A program made the translations under genes and the position numbers. Positions 18,651 to 31,896 of a DNA stretch of 64,000 nt are shown here, piece by piece (position 1 is the first letter of the stretch; the number at the start of each line of letters is the position of its first letter). The stretch is taken from the NCBI GenBank assembly GCA_036785705.1, contig JAWUZG010000174.1, positions 558,001 to 622,000 on the forward strand, given 5' to 3'. Below the pieces are notes generated by a model. The model saw nothing but the letters and a program-made list of their open reading frames with translations, was not told where the DNA came from and made no database searches. The stretch is from Acanthornis magna (taxonomy: Eukaryota > Chordata > Aves > Passeriformes > Acanthizidae).

Positions 18651-20147
18651 TAACAGCCTTTGGAGGGGTGGGTGTGTGTTAAACAACAGGGTGTTGCTGC
18701 TTTAATGGAGAAGATTTGCTTTAAGAAGTAACTCCTGGCTTTAGGATTTATTTGCTGTATTTATTTAGGAAAAAGTGAAAAGGGCTCCTCACACAGGGCA
18801 GCTGCTGGCCCTTCTCCACCCCTGCACCCACCAGCATCACCTTCAAGGCACAAACAGCAGGGAGTGAGGGAAGGAAAGTCAGGATGAATTTCAAGGAAAT
18901 ATCTGCTGGTTTTCACTGCCTTTATCACAGACATAAGAAAGCCTTCAGCTATCACAGCTCAGAGCAGGGAGCTGCTGGCTCAGCTCTGTTATCTCACCCA
19001 CTGCACCTTGCCAGGGGATGGGAGAACCTGAACTGGAACATCAGCCAACCTCCCCTGGCACTGTCAGCTACCCCCAGATCAACAGTGCATTTTTAGTTTA
19101 CTTTTTTCTCCCTCAACCTCTCAGGGACTCAAGGACTGTTGTGGGTTGGTGGTTGATGTCTGTGTACAAACCTGGCAGCAGAAATCCGTGCAGAGCCTCT
19201 GCTTCCCCTGAGCTCCGAGCCCTGTCCCAAACCACGGAGATGCTCATAAACAACCTTGGCTGGAAAATCTGGGCATGGAAATTATCTTTTGGACCCAAAA
19301 TTATCTTTTTGGACCCTGCCTGGTCCAAAGCACAGAGACCAGTCTGGGAAAATAGAGTTCTGAGACTGGGATGGGAATTTGGGGGTCCCAGATACAAAGT
19401 CTCAGGTACTTGGAAGATTCTTCTATTTTTATATCCCAGCATCAGAATCTGTATTTCTTGGGTGTTCTATAATTTTTCTTTTAAAATCCACTGTTAGACC
19501 ACTATTAGCTGGGAATTTTGTAGATTGGTGTAAAAACTGAATTTTCACATGATTTCTTGGACTGAAAACTGGGAAAAGTAACAAATACTAAGCAAATGTT
19601 GTCTAAGCTCATTCGAATTTGTTGGTCAACATAAAGAAACTCTGGACAGGTGATCATTGTGTTCTGAAAAAGCCCATTTCAAGGTCAGGGTGCAACACAA
19701 CTTCAGATATGAACACACTGATGTTGCTTTGTAGAGAACAGTCATACCCCAACTGCCTCTGCTCTTCTCTTTGATCTGCAACTATCAAGGGACAAAAATA
19801 TAATTTTTAGAGCATGAGTTTGTGAGGATCTTGGTGACACAGGAGCTTGACACTAAATTAAATATCAAATAGAATACATAAACCACTGAACTAAATATTA
19901 AATAAAATACATTAAAAGCTCCTGTGTTCTATTTACATGAGAAGTCTGTAAAACCACATCTTGTAGAGAACAATGGTATGAACTGGTCCCAGTATTCTGA
20001 TCCAGGAGAAGAGATAAATAGACTTCGTAACAAAAACAACAACAAAAAAGCCCTAAAGAGACTTTTCAGGATCATTGCCAGAACCTCAAACCAGTGCAAA
20101 ATGTAGTACGAGAGTTTAAATAGAACCAACATAGAGAATTAAAAATA
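18651..20147. other. Non-coding, no gene seen
   Basis: AT-rich, without recognisable exons. Near 19,851-19,915 the phrase AAATA(T)TAAATA recurs in a weak local repeat. Confidence 0.4.
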
Positions 20148-20153
20148 TTCAGG

Positions 20154-20831
20154 TGTGGAGGGTCGGCCCATGGTTGCCGCCCTATCCAGGGCAAGTTCTG
20201 CCTCCTCAGACGGGGACAGCCTCGGTGGGCTGAAAACAACAGTATAGAGCCACCCCTCGGGTGGGTCCAAAGAGTGGTTTCTGCCCTGGTTCCTCCCACC
20301 TTTCTGGCTAGTTCCCTGCCTGTCAGTGGCAGGGGCTGGCCCCGGGAGGGGTTTTCCCCCTGGACTCCACCCCTTGTTCTGGCTTCTTCTGCCTGGTTAT
20401 CAAATTAATTGGTTATGATGTCTAGGGCCCGCCTATGTTCATATTTTATTGGATTTTATGATTTTGTACCCTCCCCTCCACCCTTCCCTGATTGGTCGAG
20501 CCGCCCCATACTAAAACTCGTGCCAAGCCTAGCTCGTGGCTGGTTCTGCCCGGTTAGCTTGTGTTCCACGTCTCCCCCTCCCACCCCAATAAAGCAAGCC
20601 TTGGCTAACCAGCGACTCTCAGCCTCTTGTCTCTCCGAGCCCCTCTCAAGATCGACGCCCTGAGCGGTACCTGACTGCCCTGGACCGCTGTGCCTCAAGG
20701 CGATCCATGCGCCCGTGACCCTGCGGGGAGAACAGCGCGTGTCAGCGGCGGGGGCTGCCTTGGCGTCGGGCTTCAGCCGAACTGCACCACAGCCACCGCG
20801 GGCATCGCTAGCCAGGGGACGGCCCGTGACA
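20154..20831 (+). mobile_element. Solo LTR, class II (ERVK-like)
   Basis: A 678-bp block beginning TGTGGAGGGTC and ending CCCGTGACA, with a perfect 6-bp target-site duplication TTCAGG (20,148-20,153 and 20,832-20,837). AATAAA is at 20,588-20,593 and an ATTGG box upstream. Its high GC content contrasts with its surroundings. Six-base duplications are usual for class II avian retroviruses. It carries no internal genes. Confidence 0.85.
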
Positions 20832-20877
20832 TTCAGGTATAAGTGTGGGGAGATGTTCCTCATGAAGGAGTATCAGA

Positions 20878-20995
20878 TGAATCCCAGAATCGTAGAATAT
20901 TCCAAGTTGGAAGGACCTAAAAGGATCATGGAATCCAACTCCTGGCCCTGCACAGGACACCCCAACAATCCCACCACTTGGGGACATTGGGGGCA
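20878..20995 (-). mobile_element. CR1 LINE 3' fragment
   Basis: Reads ATCCCAGAATCGTAGAATATT and continues into the CR1 body, 40 bp from the preceding LTR. Confidence 0.75.
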
Positions 20996-22808
20996 ACTCT
21001 CAAAAATCTCTATTAGATGAATTCCAGACTAAATTCTTGGGACCGTTTTCAGGTGCTGTCTGGATTTTTCCTTCCATCACTGGCTTGAGCGGATCATGTT
21101 CGAAGCAAGTTGATAACACGAGTTCAGTCTTGAATTTTAGTATTTCCCCCGTCTAATTCAACAGCTCTTGACTGACAGAAAACATTTTAGTGGGCAATTT
21201 CATGCTGGGGTCCCCCAAAGATCCAGGAAAAGCCTTTGGAGCAGCCCACTGCTAGGGCTGGACCTGCTGCCCTGCACAGTGGGTTTTGTCAGAGCTCTGG
21301 TTTCTTTTCTGATTTATGGCTCTTAGGGAAGTGAAATTGTCTCCTTTGCTCTGCTCCCTGTAATGCCAATGAACACCTAATCAGACCAGAAAAAAGTGAA
21401 AAGTAAATTACTGAAAAGTGAATGTTTTCCTGCAAAAAGTGAAAGATTTTCCTGCAATGAGCTCTCCTACCATTTCTAGTACTTATGTTTAATGTTCGCA
21501 ATCTTTAAGACCTGATTTTATTGTGCTGTTTAATTCTGGGCTTTAAATGGCATTCACATATTGGTCTAATAGTGGGTTTAAAAAGAAAAATGAGAGAACG
21601 CCCAAGACATACACATTTTGATGCTGGGCTATAAAAATGGAAGACCCTTCCAATTATTTCGGAGTTTGCGCCTACTTTGTACCGGGGACTACCCAAGCTG
21701 GGTACAGGTCATACATGGCCTTGTGTGCACGACATTGAGGAGTTCTCTCTTCTGTGATCTTGCCAATTATCCCTTGAGATGTGGGAGTTTCCTGAACCCC
21801 TGGACCCCTGGATCCATGGGGCTGGAGAGGACTTTGGCTTTGCTTGAACAGGAAAAAGTGGGGTTTTTAAGTTTTGGGTTAGGGATGGAAGGTTCAGGTT
21901 GTGTCTTGAGCACACATTGGAGCACAAATAATGTCAGAATTGTGTTATTTTAAGGAAAGCTGAGAACTGGTGGGACAAGAGCAGGATTGGTGAGAGCTGA
22001 GGTACGTGAGCTTCACTTCACATGAGTGAAAAGCTGTCAGAGGGAAATTCCAGGCACTGGTCAGAGTGGACATCCTGGTTTGGGATCGGTGCCTCGGAAC
22101 ATGCTCTGCCTGGAACCTGCTGCCTGGTTTAGGGCATTCCACAGCTCACAGAAACACAACTGTGTGTGAAGAGGGCGTTTCTAAAGCCCCCAGAGCACAG
22201 AACTGAAGTTGGCTTTTGCTCTGGAACGGAAACCTGGCAGGAATTCCTGCCTTACATCCCAGACACACATGGGGAGCTGAGCCCCACTCCAAACAAAGAC
22301 TGAGCTCCAGACTCCTCCCTTCTCCTGCCTGCATGTGAGCCTGGCTCTCAGGGAGCTGAGAGGGAATGAGAGGAGATAACACAGGTCTGATCTTGGTGAA
22401 ACCTCCAGTGGGTGGGAAGACAAGCAGAGATAAAGAAAAACAGCATGGAGAAATGCTCCTGTGTCCTTGCAGATCCAGGTGTCAGCTCCTCCAGCTCCAC
22501 AGGTCCTCCTCTGCATAGGGAGGAGCAGAGCTGGGAACACCTGTAGGAGACTTTCTCCCAACCCCAAAACGTGCTTCACTCCACTAAAATTTACAAAACC
22601 TCTCTGTACTTCCTCTGAAATTAGAACTCAGAGCAACTGAGCATCCCCCCCCAGCCTGGCTGCCCTTCCCTACAGGATTGTCAGGGATTGGAAAGGTCTG
22701 ATGGCATTCCCTGCTGGGATATTGAGGGTATGGAGGTCAATCAGAGAAATACTGTTCCACACAGAGCTGTTATCTGCAGCAGGACTGCTCTGCAGAAGTC
22801 GCTGTGAT
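20996..22808. other. Non-coding, no gene seen
   Basis: No exon, RNA gene or clear repeat was recognised. Confidence 0.4.
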
Positions 22809-22945
22809 TCACAGAATCATTAATTTGGAAAAGACCTCTAAGGTCAAGTCCAACCATCAACCCAGCAGCACTGCCAGGCTGGGACTGGCTGCTGCTGGCC
22901 CCAAAGAGCAGCCTGTGCTGGTGCACCCCACCGACCCTGCGCTGC
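22809..22945 (-). mobile_element. CR1 LINE 3' fragment
   Basis: Starts ACAGAATCATTAATTTGG and continues through AAGTCCAACCATCAACCC, a CR1 signature. Confidence 0.75.
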
Positions 22946-23555
22946 ATTTTCAAGGTCTTTTAGTGCCATCAGTCATGGCTCTGAGGGCACTGAGGGAGCT
23001 GTGATGGACCTGAGGTAACCTGAGTCCTCCAGCTGCCCCTGGGCTCCATTTCAGTCAGCTCAGGGCTGTGTTGGAGGGGTGCTGCTCTCCACCACAGCCA
23101 GGTACCTCAGGGATGCTGGTCCTCACCACCTCTGTGGGCCTGGCCATGGATCCCAACCCACAGAACCCCCCGTGGCTTGAGCTGGGGCAGCTCTTCAGGA
23201 TGGACCTGCCTGGTGATCATGGGGCTCTGTCTGATGCTCTTTACTGTCCCTGGCCCAAAATCTGTCCCTGACCTGCACACATACTTCCCCAGTAAATTTC
23301 AGACCCACCTCATCCACATGAATCCTTTACATCTGAGCTCTTGGCTGAACCTGATGACAGTGTTTGGTCTGCCCTGCTCAGCTCACCCAGCTGTTGATTC
23401 CCTTATTTTTCACCAGACCATCAGGCTTGTGTTACCTCACGCACCCTTCTCGTTTCCAAATCCATTATTTTCCCTGTTCCGCTTATTTTAAAGTTAATTC
23501 CTTTTCTCCACTTGCATTCTATAAGTGACTCCTGAATCCCAGCACTCTGCAGGAA

Positions 23556-23692
23556 TGGGGAGCCAAGGTCAGGCTGGACAGGGCTTGGAACAACCTGGGA
23601 TAATGGTCAGTGTCCCTGCCCATGGCAGGGGTGGGACAGGATGGACTTCAAGGTCTGTCCCAACCCAGACTGGCCTGCCATTCTCTGATTTG
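23556..23692 (+). mobile_element. CR1 LINE 3' fragment
   Basis: CR1 signature CAGGCTGGACAGGGCTTGGA, followed by the TGCCCATGGCAGGGGTGG block. Confidence 0.8.
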
Positions 23693-26600
23693 CTATTAAT
23701 GTTTCATCACTAATAAGAGGACAGATGTCAGCCTGGTGCTGATATCTTTCTCCTCATAGGAGATTTACAGACAATCAACTCTTAGCTCTGGGCTCTGGTT
23801 AGAAAATTCTGGATCATATTTCTGTATTGCTGTTCATAAGGAATACACAAAACAGGTGACAAGGGGGCAATGGGCAGAAGAAGGCTAGGAATGATGTAGG
23901 AGTGGTGTGAACTGATCCTGCGAAGGTTCAATACTGTAATTCCAGTCTGCCTCTAGCCAGAGTCCAGGCTGGGTCACTGGGGCCCTTCCCCAGTGCTGAG
24001 CTCTAAATCCAGCAGGTGTCCCTGTCTGCCAGCATTACCTGGGAAGTGTTGGCAGAATTTAATCAGTGTTGTGGTGGAAGTGAATCAGGAGGACACACTG
24101 TTTTGCTCTAAATCCTGCTTACTGTGCACGGCACTAAACCAAGAGCATTAAATCAGAGCAGTGTTTCCAAAGAACTCCTCTCTTTAGGGAAATGGGATTC
24201 AAAGCTAAATATATTCACCACCAGAAATGCTTGGTCTTGCGCAAATTGGGCTTTTTGAGGAGAGTAACACCACCTGAATATTGGTGCAATCGCATTTCAA
24301 ACCTTGGAGCTGATCACAGGCATTCCTCGTTCTTTATTCCATGTCACACACATCAGCTTCCTTTAATATCCATTCTCATGGCTCAGTGATGCCATGGGGA
24401 GGTCTGGCAGGGGACAGCCACCTCCAGCAGGGCACAGCACAGAAATGTCCATGTTTCCTCAGTCATCTCCAGCACATTCCCCTGGAAGCCTAATCCCAGG
24501 GAATACTGAGCAGGTTTTCTGCATCAGGAGTTTCCCATGTCTCAGCAAGATGTTGTATCTTCCTTTGCATCCCCAAGTTCAACTGCAAATGATGGATGGG
24601 ATAGACATGGACACATCTCTGGGAGCGAGGTGTGGCCCTGGGAGCTGGGTAAGGGAAGATGTCTCTGGAGCAAACTTTGGATACACTCAATTTTTGGGAA
24701 TTGGATACGCGCAATTTTTGAGAATTTCCCAATATAACGAGGTTTCCTCAGCAGCTGATGTGGCTTTGGTTCTGAGTTCTCATCCAGCATCCTGGGATGC
24801 CCAGATGTGCAGTTCTGTAATCAGGTTTTAAGCAAACTAGACTTTTATGTTCTGACTCGGGACAGTGTTAGTCTGATTTTGGAGTTTAGGACTTGCTCAT
24901 GTTTGTGCCCTAATCTGTTATTCTGTACATTTGCACTCCTTTAAAGGACTAAGATGGTTTTAAAAGGGAATAAAACACAAGGACCACTAATGTATAATTT
25001 CCTATAATGTATTTTTTAATTACTTGGGGAATTTGCTCCAATTTATAGGGGAGCATAACAGTGCCCCCATTAAGCAGCACAAATTTATCTGTACCCTTGC
25101 TCATGAGGACGCATGCAAGCCAATTCTGTTGGTATGAGGTGATAGCACAGGGAGGCAGGAGAAGGGAGAAAAGGAACTTTCTGCTCTCTGTCTGCTGGGT
25201 ACTAAAACTGCTCCATTCCTGGGTACAGCAGTGACGAGGGTGGTGGAAATCGAAAGGAGATTTAGGGCTGAGTTCCAAAGAGAAACATGGGATGAAGATT
25301 TCCAAGGGTTTTTGTGATCATGGTGGCAAACATTCCCTGTTGTAACAAAGTTCTTTCCTCTTCTGATGAAGAGCTTAGACTTTTTCCAAGGGCAGGCAGA
25401 GATGGGACAAGGGGGAATGGCCTTCAACAATTTTAATGGGATCTTAGGAAGAAATTCTGGAGTAGAAGCACTAATCACAGCTGGCAGCTCTTCCCAAAGC
25501 TGCTCTTCCTGCCGTGATCCTGCCCATGGAATGTGTGCAGTATTACATAAGTGACTTTATCCAGGACAAGAGAACTCCCTGACACGGGGGAAGGTTTGCA
25601 CACAGGGAAGGCTGATTGATAGAAAGGGGGATTTTATGTCAGGGGCGGAACAAAACGGTAGGTGGGTAAATTCAGAATTTTAGATGCTATTTCCTTTCAG
25701 GGTGTATGGTTAGATAATGAGCAGCTTACAGGGGAGATTGTGCATCTGCTAATTAAAGTATTGCCTGAATTATCTTTCGTAAACACAGACCTTACATTCT
25801 CGTCCCTTAACCACACACAGATTGCTCCTTAACATATGCACACCTTTCTCTAGAAGATGTTAAATCCCAGTTCTCACTGGGCACATGCAGGGTGGTCTTT
25901 TAGGCTTTGGAATGTAGGAATTTTTCTTTCTGAATCATTCTCTCTTCCCTTCTGATCTGTACAAAGGGCAGTGTGGCCACCCTCAGGCCTGAAGCCCAGC
26001 AATAATAACACTCCTTTATTGCCAACTCCCAACACTGGATTTTTTTTTCCAGCTTGTGAGCACTGAGATGACAAATTCAATCAATTCCATAATTCCAAGA
26101 GCTCCTTGAAGCGCTGGTTAATCCAGAGACTGGCAGCTCTTCCCTTGTCCAGCACTTGCCATTCAGAGCCCCTGATTCCCCTCATCCATTTGTCACTGTA
26201 ATTCTGTGTTATGATGTCCCCAGTCATGAGGAAGGATTTCCTCTCTTCTCACTGTTGGATGCACAGACTTTTCTGCGTGTTCTCCCTTAAATTTGCCTCA
26301 TCTTTCCCCCAAATTTCTCTTACCTTTCTACTCACTCTGTATAGCTCTTCTAAATTTCTGCATCATCCAGGCCTTGCCTGATATATTCTTTTACTCTACT
26401 TATTGCTGCCAGTTCTGGTCCTTCCTACTGGCACATCCCCAGTCTCTTTCCTTTAATTTTTGGAGTTTGGGTTGTTTTTTTCTTTTCCTCTGTTATTCTG
26501 TAGTGTGGCTCTTTCCCCAGATTTCATTATTCCTCTCCTTTCATTCCTGCCCTATGGCTCCCTTGGTCTTTGTGGGATTTTCTGGCCCATTTTTCCCTCT

Positions 26601-27118
26601 ATTCTGCTGAAGCTCAAAATTCCCTGGACTGATTTTTTTTTTTTTTTTTTTTTTGTTTAAAATATATAATTCCTACATATTTCTCATATTTTTACTCTCT
26701 CCTCTAGTTCTAGCCACCGGTGTTCTCAACCAACCAGCTTTACATCCTATTAAAATCCTAATCCTGTAATTTCTGTCCAGTTCCCACTCACATTACCCTC
26801 TAGTCCCATCCTGAATCCCTTCTATCCAGAAATTTTGTGTTTATCTGCTTCTATTCCCATTAACCTCTGTCTTCCCACCCACCTGGCCATTACCATGTCC
26901 TGGTTTGCCCATATTCTTCCTATATTTCCAAATGTTAGTTAACCCTTGCTTTCTGCTTTTTCCCCCCCTTTTTTTATTTTCTTATTTTTAAATTTTCCCT
27001 AAAGGGAAACATCCAGACAGAATTCGAGGCAAGCAGGAAAGAAACTTGTTTTATCAGCAAAAACATTTTCTTTCCTTTCAAATGCTTAAAAATATGAATG
27101 CTGAAACCCATTTCTTCA
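23693..27118. other. Non-coding, no gene seen
   Basis: A long stretch without recognisable genes. It contains a poly(T) run of about 25 at 26,631-26,655 and a pyrimidine-rich region at 26,280-26,990. Confidence 0.4.
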
Positions 27119-27275
27119 CAGAATCCTGAAGTGGTTGAGGTTGGAAGGGCCACGGGGGGTCATCCAGTCCCACCTCCCTGGAACCAGGACCATTTCCAGA
27201 TGACTTTTGGATGTCTCCAAAGATGGAGAATCCACAACCTCTCTGAGCAGCCCATTCCAGTGCTCAGTCACCCTG
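27119..27275 (-). mobile_element. CR1 LINE 3' fragment
   Basis: Starts ACAGAATCCTGAAGTGG, with CR1 blocks up to CAGTGCTCAGTCACCC. Confidence 0.8.
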
Positions 27276-28984
27276 TTTTTGTCTTTTCGTTTAATATCAG
27301 TGAATTTCTGACTTGCCCCAACCTAGGACAGAGAGAACCAGGTTTTGCTAATTTAAAATGAAGCTGTTTTTGGAGGAAATTTCAATGGCAAGGACTTTTC
27401 CTGCAAAAAATGCAGAATGATTGGAGGCAGTGTTGATGGGGTTGGTCTCATCCCTGGGTGGGGCTCTGCTCCCACCCCGTGCAAATCCAAGGATCCCGGA
27501 GTGCTCAGCAAACACTGAGCACACAAAGGTGCGATTGTCCTTGGGGTAACATTTTAACTAAAGGCCCAGAGAGAGTTTCAACGATGATGTGATTTGCAAT
27601 AAAATAAGTGATGCGCAATAAAAAGTCCGTAAAAGCAACGGCACAGCCAAGGAGAATTTGCATTATTTATATATATATAAAAATATATTTTTTGCATGAT
27701 ATTTTTTGCATTTTTTGCATGTTCTGTTAAAAAATATCAAAGTCGAGATAGAAACCCTCAGATCTTTCTTTTTTTTCCCCCCAGGAATTTGAAAGACAAA
27801 TCCTGTGTTCTCCTCTGCCTGGGATGTTTGCACTATCAGGCACTGGAATCAGAATAGATGATAAAGGTATTTTATTGCTGTTTTCAGTCCTGTCATGGTG
27901 ATACACTTTTTGATTAGGTCAGTAAATGTTCTGCTTTACTATTCCAGTGGATGAGGTGACACTGTGAATCCCAATATCCCTGTTAGCATTCACCTGCATT
28001 AAATAACAAATACTCCACAGTTTGGTGTCTCCCAGCTGGGGCCTGCATTGAATTGTCAGTCAGGTGATTTATTCCAGGAAATTTTGATTTTTTGCTATCT
28101 CCTGATAGATGTCCAATGGTGGGAATAGATTTTAATAGAATCAGAACTGGGAGATACCTGGGAAAAAGCCCTGGAAAATCCAGTGCAGGGTGACCTAGGA
28201 GGTGAGGGGTCTGTGATACATCGGGTGGGGGGAGATGAACTTCTTCAATCTGGGAAAGAGGAATGGAAAATAGTGAGGAGGTAATTATGAAGAACAGGTT
28301 AATCATGGAGGGTCTGTTATTTCCAGAGTCCTTCAGAGAGGCACATACAGTGATATTTCTGTGACACTTCCAAGGATCCATGTCTCAGTTTGCTCATGAG
28401 CTGCTTGGCTTTTAATAGCTCTGGAAGATTTTTTAAAAAAAATTTTAAATTTTTTTTAAAATTTAAAAAAAAATACTTTCAAAGCTTGTACCAAGTGGGG
28501 TGCATATTTGTGGATGAAAAATAAATGTTTGTGATTATTCAGAACCCGCTGCCTGATCATTGTGCTAAATTGCCCTTGTCTGGTATCATTTGTACTCTAA
28601 GCTGCTCGTTATCTTTGATCTCTTGTTGACTCAGACCTTCGGGGCCTTCAGAGAGCTCTTGTGATTGCTCTGAGTGAGGTCGGCAGGGACAGATGTGGGT
28701 GAGTGAGCACACAAAGGCACAGAGAACAGCACGGAACCTGCAGGAATAACAAAGGTCCCACTCCAGCAATCCAACTGTTGAACAGATTGTTTTGGGGAAG
28801 GGCGGAAGGTCTGAACCCTGATAAGGCAACAGCAGAGATAACTCATCACCAGAGAGCGGTGAATTCACAGAATATCACACAGAGAATTCTCTTCCTCCTT
28901 CCAGGAGGAAAACAGATCGTGCCAAGTGATTGTCCTGTAGTAACTCTGGCATGTTGAGGATGCGACCTAACCCTGGTTTGTCAC
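27276..28984. other. Non-coding, AT-rich, no gene seen
   Basis: Includes a TA-rich tract at 27,660-27,730 and a self-complementary A/T tract at 28,428-28,475. No exons are recognised. Confidence 0.4.
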
Positions 28985-28989
28985 TGCCA

Positions 28990-29402
28990 CTCAACAAAGG
29001 CCTCAGAGGGACACAGAGATGCTCCAGGGCTGGAGCCCCTCTGCTCTGGAGCCAGGCTGGGAGAGCTGGGGGGGTTCACCGGGAGAAGAGAAGGCTCCAG
29101 GGAGAGCTCAGAGCCCCTGCCAGGGCCTAAAGGGCTCCAGGAGAGCTGGAGAGGGATTTGGGACAAGGGGGAATGGCTTCCCACTGCTAGAGGGCAGGAA
29201 TAGATGGGATATTGGGAAGGAATTCTTCCCTGGGAGGGTGGGGAGGCCCTGGCACAGGTGCCCAGAGAAGCTGTGGCTGCCCCTGGATCCCTGGAGTGTC
29301 CAAGACCAGGCTGGACAGGGCTTGGAGCAACCTGGGATGGTGGAAGGTGTCCCTGCCCACGGCAGGGGTGGGACTGGATGTGTTTCAGGATCCCTTCCAA
29401 CT
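28990..29402 (+). mobile_element. CR1 LINE, about 410 bp
   Basis: The longest plus-oriented CR1 block, from CTCCAGGGCTGGAGCCCC through TGGGATATTGGGAAGG to CAGGATCCCTTCCAAC. The terminal 8-bp tail repeat is missing. Confidence 0.9.
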
Positions 29403-30875
29403 AGCCCCTCTCTTCTCCCTCTCTCACTGTATAGGGAGGTAGGAAACATTATGAAGTGCATGGGAAAGCAAGTTCAGGATCCCATTAGGTTAACTGTAGA
29501 ATGTTTAGGGGAGGAACCAAAGGTGGGGAAATGGAGGTGTTGGTGGAATTTGGAGAGGAACAAACACAGGGAAAAAAATAAGGCTCAGGGAACAAGAGTG
29601 GCCAGTGCTATGTGAAGAGCTTCCTGGGTAGTGTGACCCTGATCAGTGCACTGTGACCTGGCTTCTCATTAACCTCTGCTCCTAAACCTTTTCCTGGGCC
29701 AGGGACTGTTTATTCCCTCTGCGGGGAGGTCTGAGAGCCCCTCTGGAGTGGGGCTGTGGGTGGAGGGCTCATGTGCCAGGGTTGGAGCCATCTGGGGATA
29801 TGGGGATGGAGTGTCCAGCCAGAGGAGCTGACCAGCTGGGCAAGAGCCTTGGGAGCCAGGAATCTGCATATGTGTGAGCGTGTGAAAACCAGAGGATTTG
29901 GCTGCCAGAGGCTCAGGGGGGCCTGGCCAACTGCAGGAAAGATTTTGGAGTATGGAGGGGTCAATGGGGAAGGTCTAGGAGCAGCTACTGGGCTGATGTG
30001 CAGCTCCTGGAGATACACCCCCAGCCCTGCTGAGCCTGGTGGGCCTGTGGCAGCCTTGCCTCTGTTGGGTCACAGATTCTGCACCTCCCCATGAGAAACA
30101 GCATCAAAAAAGAGCCATCAGTTAAATCAGTCAGGGACTGGCACCTGAGAGGCACTTGTGGGGTTTGTGAGGAAGTCAGGAGACAGCTGGCTTGGAAAAG
30201 AGGCTTGACAAATTAATGCAAATAAAACAGGAGCTTTGCCTTGAAGCATTTATGGAAGGAATAATGTTTGTTCCGTGTGAAACGGGGGCAATTGCAGATC
30301 CTGGCTCCTGAGGCTAGATCACTGAAAGCCGACAAAGCGCCGCTTACAAACCACTCTCATTTGTGGTGAAGTTTTATGGGAGGATGTGGGTGTTCAGTCA
30401 GGTGGTATCCAGGTTATTGGGGCTTTCTCTTCCACCAGCCTTTCATCTTCTCCTTCATAAAAATAACAAATCAATTCCAGCAACACTCTGGCAGCCGGGA
30501 CTGAGGAATGTTAGCGTTTATTACCTGATAAACTGCACAGGACTGTGACATCATCTCTGGGTGTTCCAGAAGGTGCCTCCAGAAGCTGTGCCCACTGTCC
30601 CCAGGTGGGTCACAGCAGCCAGCACCCCATGGATGCCATCCCTCACCGTGGGGATCCTCTGGGAGCCCCGCTCTGGGATGTCCTATGCTTGAGGCACAGG
30701 TGTCTCTCCAGGACACAGGTCAGGGGAGGATCAGAAAAGCCTCCAGATAGAAAACAAGTCTTGGGAGAGAGAAAATCCCTGGGCTGGCGACAGAAGCACC
30801 TGAGGCAGAGGAAAGTGAAGGAAGAGATTTGTACAGTGAGGTTAAAGATCAGCGTGTGGGGAGGCACAGACACTG
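29403..30875. other. Non-coding, no gene seen
   Basis: No exon or RNA gene was recognised. Confidence 0.4.
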
Positions 30876-31136
30876 ACCTGGGACAGAACCCAAGAGAATG
30901 GCTGGAGCTGTGTCAGGGAATATTTAGGTTAGAGATCAGGAAAAGGTTCTTCCCCCAGAGGGTGCTGGGCACTGCCCAGGCTCCCCAGGGAATGGGCACG
31001 GCCCTGAGGCTGCCAGAGCTCCAGGAGTGTTTGGACAATGCTCTCAGGTGGGATTGTTGGGGTGTCTGTGCAGGGCCAGGGGGTGGATTTGATCCCTGTG
31101 GGTCCCTTCCAGCTCAGGAGATTCCATGATTCCGTG
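30876..31136 (+). mobile_element. CR1 LINE 3' end
   Basis: Ends in the CR1 tail-like GATTCCATGATTCCGTG. A minus-oriented CR1 3' end starts within 10 bp of it (31,139). Confidence 0.85.
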
Positions 31137-31138
31137 AC

Positions 31139-31200
31139 CAGAACCATGAAGTGGTTTGGGTTGGAAGGGACCTTACAGACCATTTCATTGCAGCCTGTGC
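31139..31200 (-). mobile_element. CR1 LINE 3' fragment
   Basis: AGTGGTTTGGGTTGGAAGGG in minus orientation, abutting the previous copy tail to tail. Confidence 0.75.
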
Positions 31201-31394
31201 CGTGGGCTCAGATGCACTGGCTGAGTCTGGAGCTCACGTTTAGAATGTGCAGCTGTGTGAGTGGGCCTTGCTTTGTGGGGTCAGTGCGTTAGGAGTGAAA
31301 GGGGAGAAACAGAGGGTGCAGAGGCCACCAGGAGCCACTGGAGATATCCCCTGTGAAAGCAGAGCAGCTCACACGGCTGCTGGGCCACAGATCC

Positions 31395-31700
31395 TTTATC
31401 TAGACACATCAACAGTGAGCTTCAGACCTACTGATCCAGGCAGATTTATAGTGAGATACAGATCTATTGATCCAGACAGATTTATAGCAAGTTACATATC
31501 TACTGGTTCACATTTAGTGAGCTACAACAGATCTATTGATCCAGACAGATTTATAGCAAGTTACATATCTACTGGTTCACGTTTAGTGAGCTACAACAGA
31601 TCTATTGATCCAGATTTATGGTGATCTGCAGATCTACCTATTGATAGGTAGATTAATCTATTGATAGATTTGTGTGTCCTATTGATCCACACAGATTTAC
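31395..31700 (+). repeat. 69-bp dimeric minisatellite
   Basis: GATCTATTGATCCAGACAG recurs at 31,461 and 31,530, and its first part again at 31,599, giving exact 69-bp steps. Each 69-bp unit is itself two related monomers of about 34-35 bp (one with GATCCAGACAGATTTATAG, one with GGTTCACATTTAGTGAGC). More degenerate monomers flank it on both sides. Confidence 0.85.
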
Positions 31701-31896
31701 ACTGAACTACAGGTTTACATTTTCCTTCCAATGCAGAAGCAATTCTTTCCAGGTCATTGCTGGGAATTGCTTGCCTCACTTGCTCTCAAGGCCCTACAAG
31801 CAACAGAAATTCCACAACTTCCTCAGAAATGTCCAAAGCTTCACCACATCTGTTATTTAAACCTTTTCTTTTGAATCAACTCTTTGCCGCAGCTCA

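Noticed and set aside
28428..28475. Self-complementary A/T tract as a terminator or hairpin gene
   Set aside because: It is a simple run of A and T blocks, and chance complementarity is expected in such composition.
31395..31700. Possible CRISPR-like repeat-spacer array
   Set aside because: The repeats are contiguous dimers without unique spacers and the genome is eukaryotic; it is a minisatellite.
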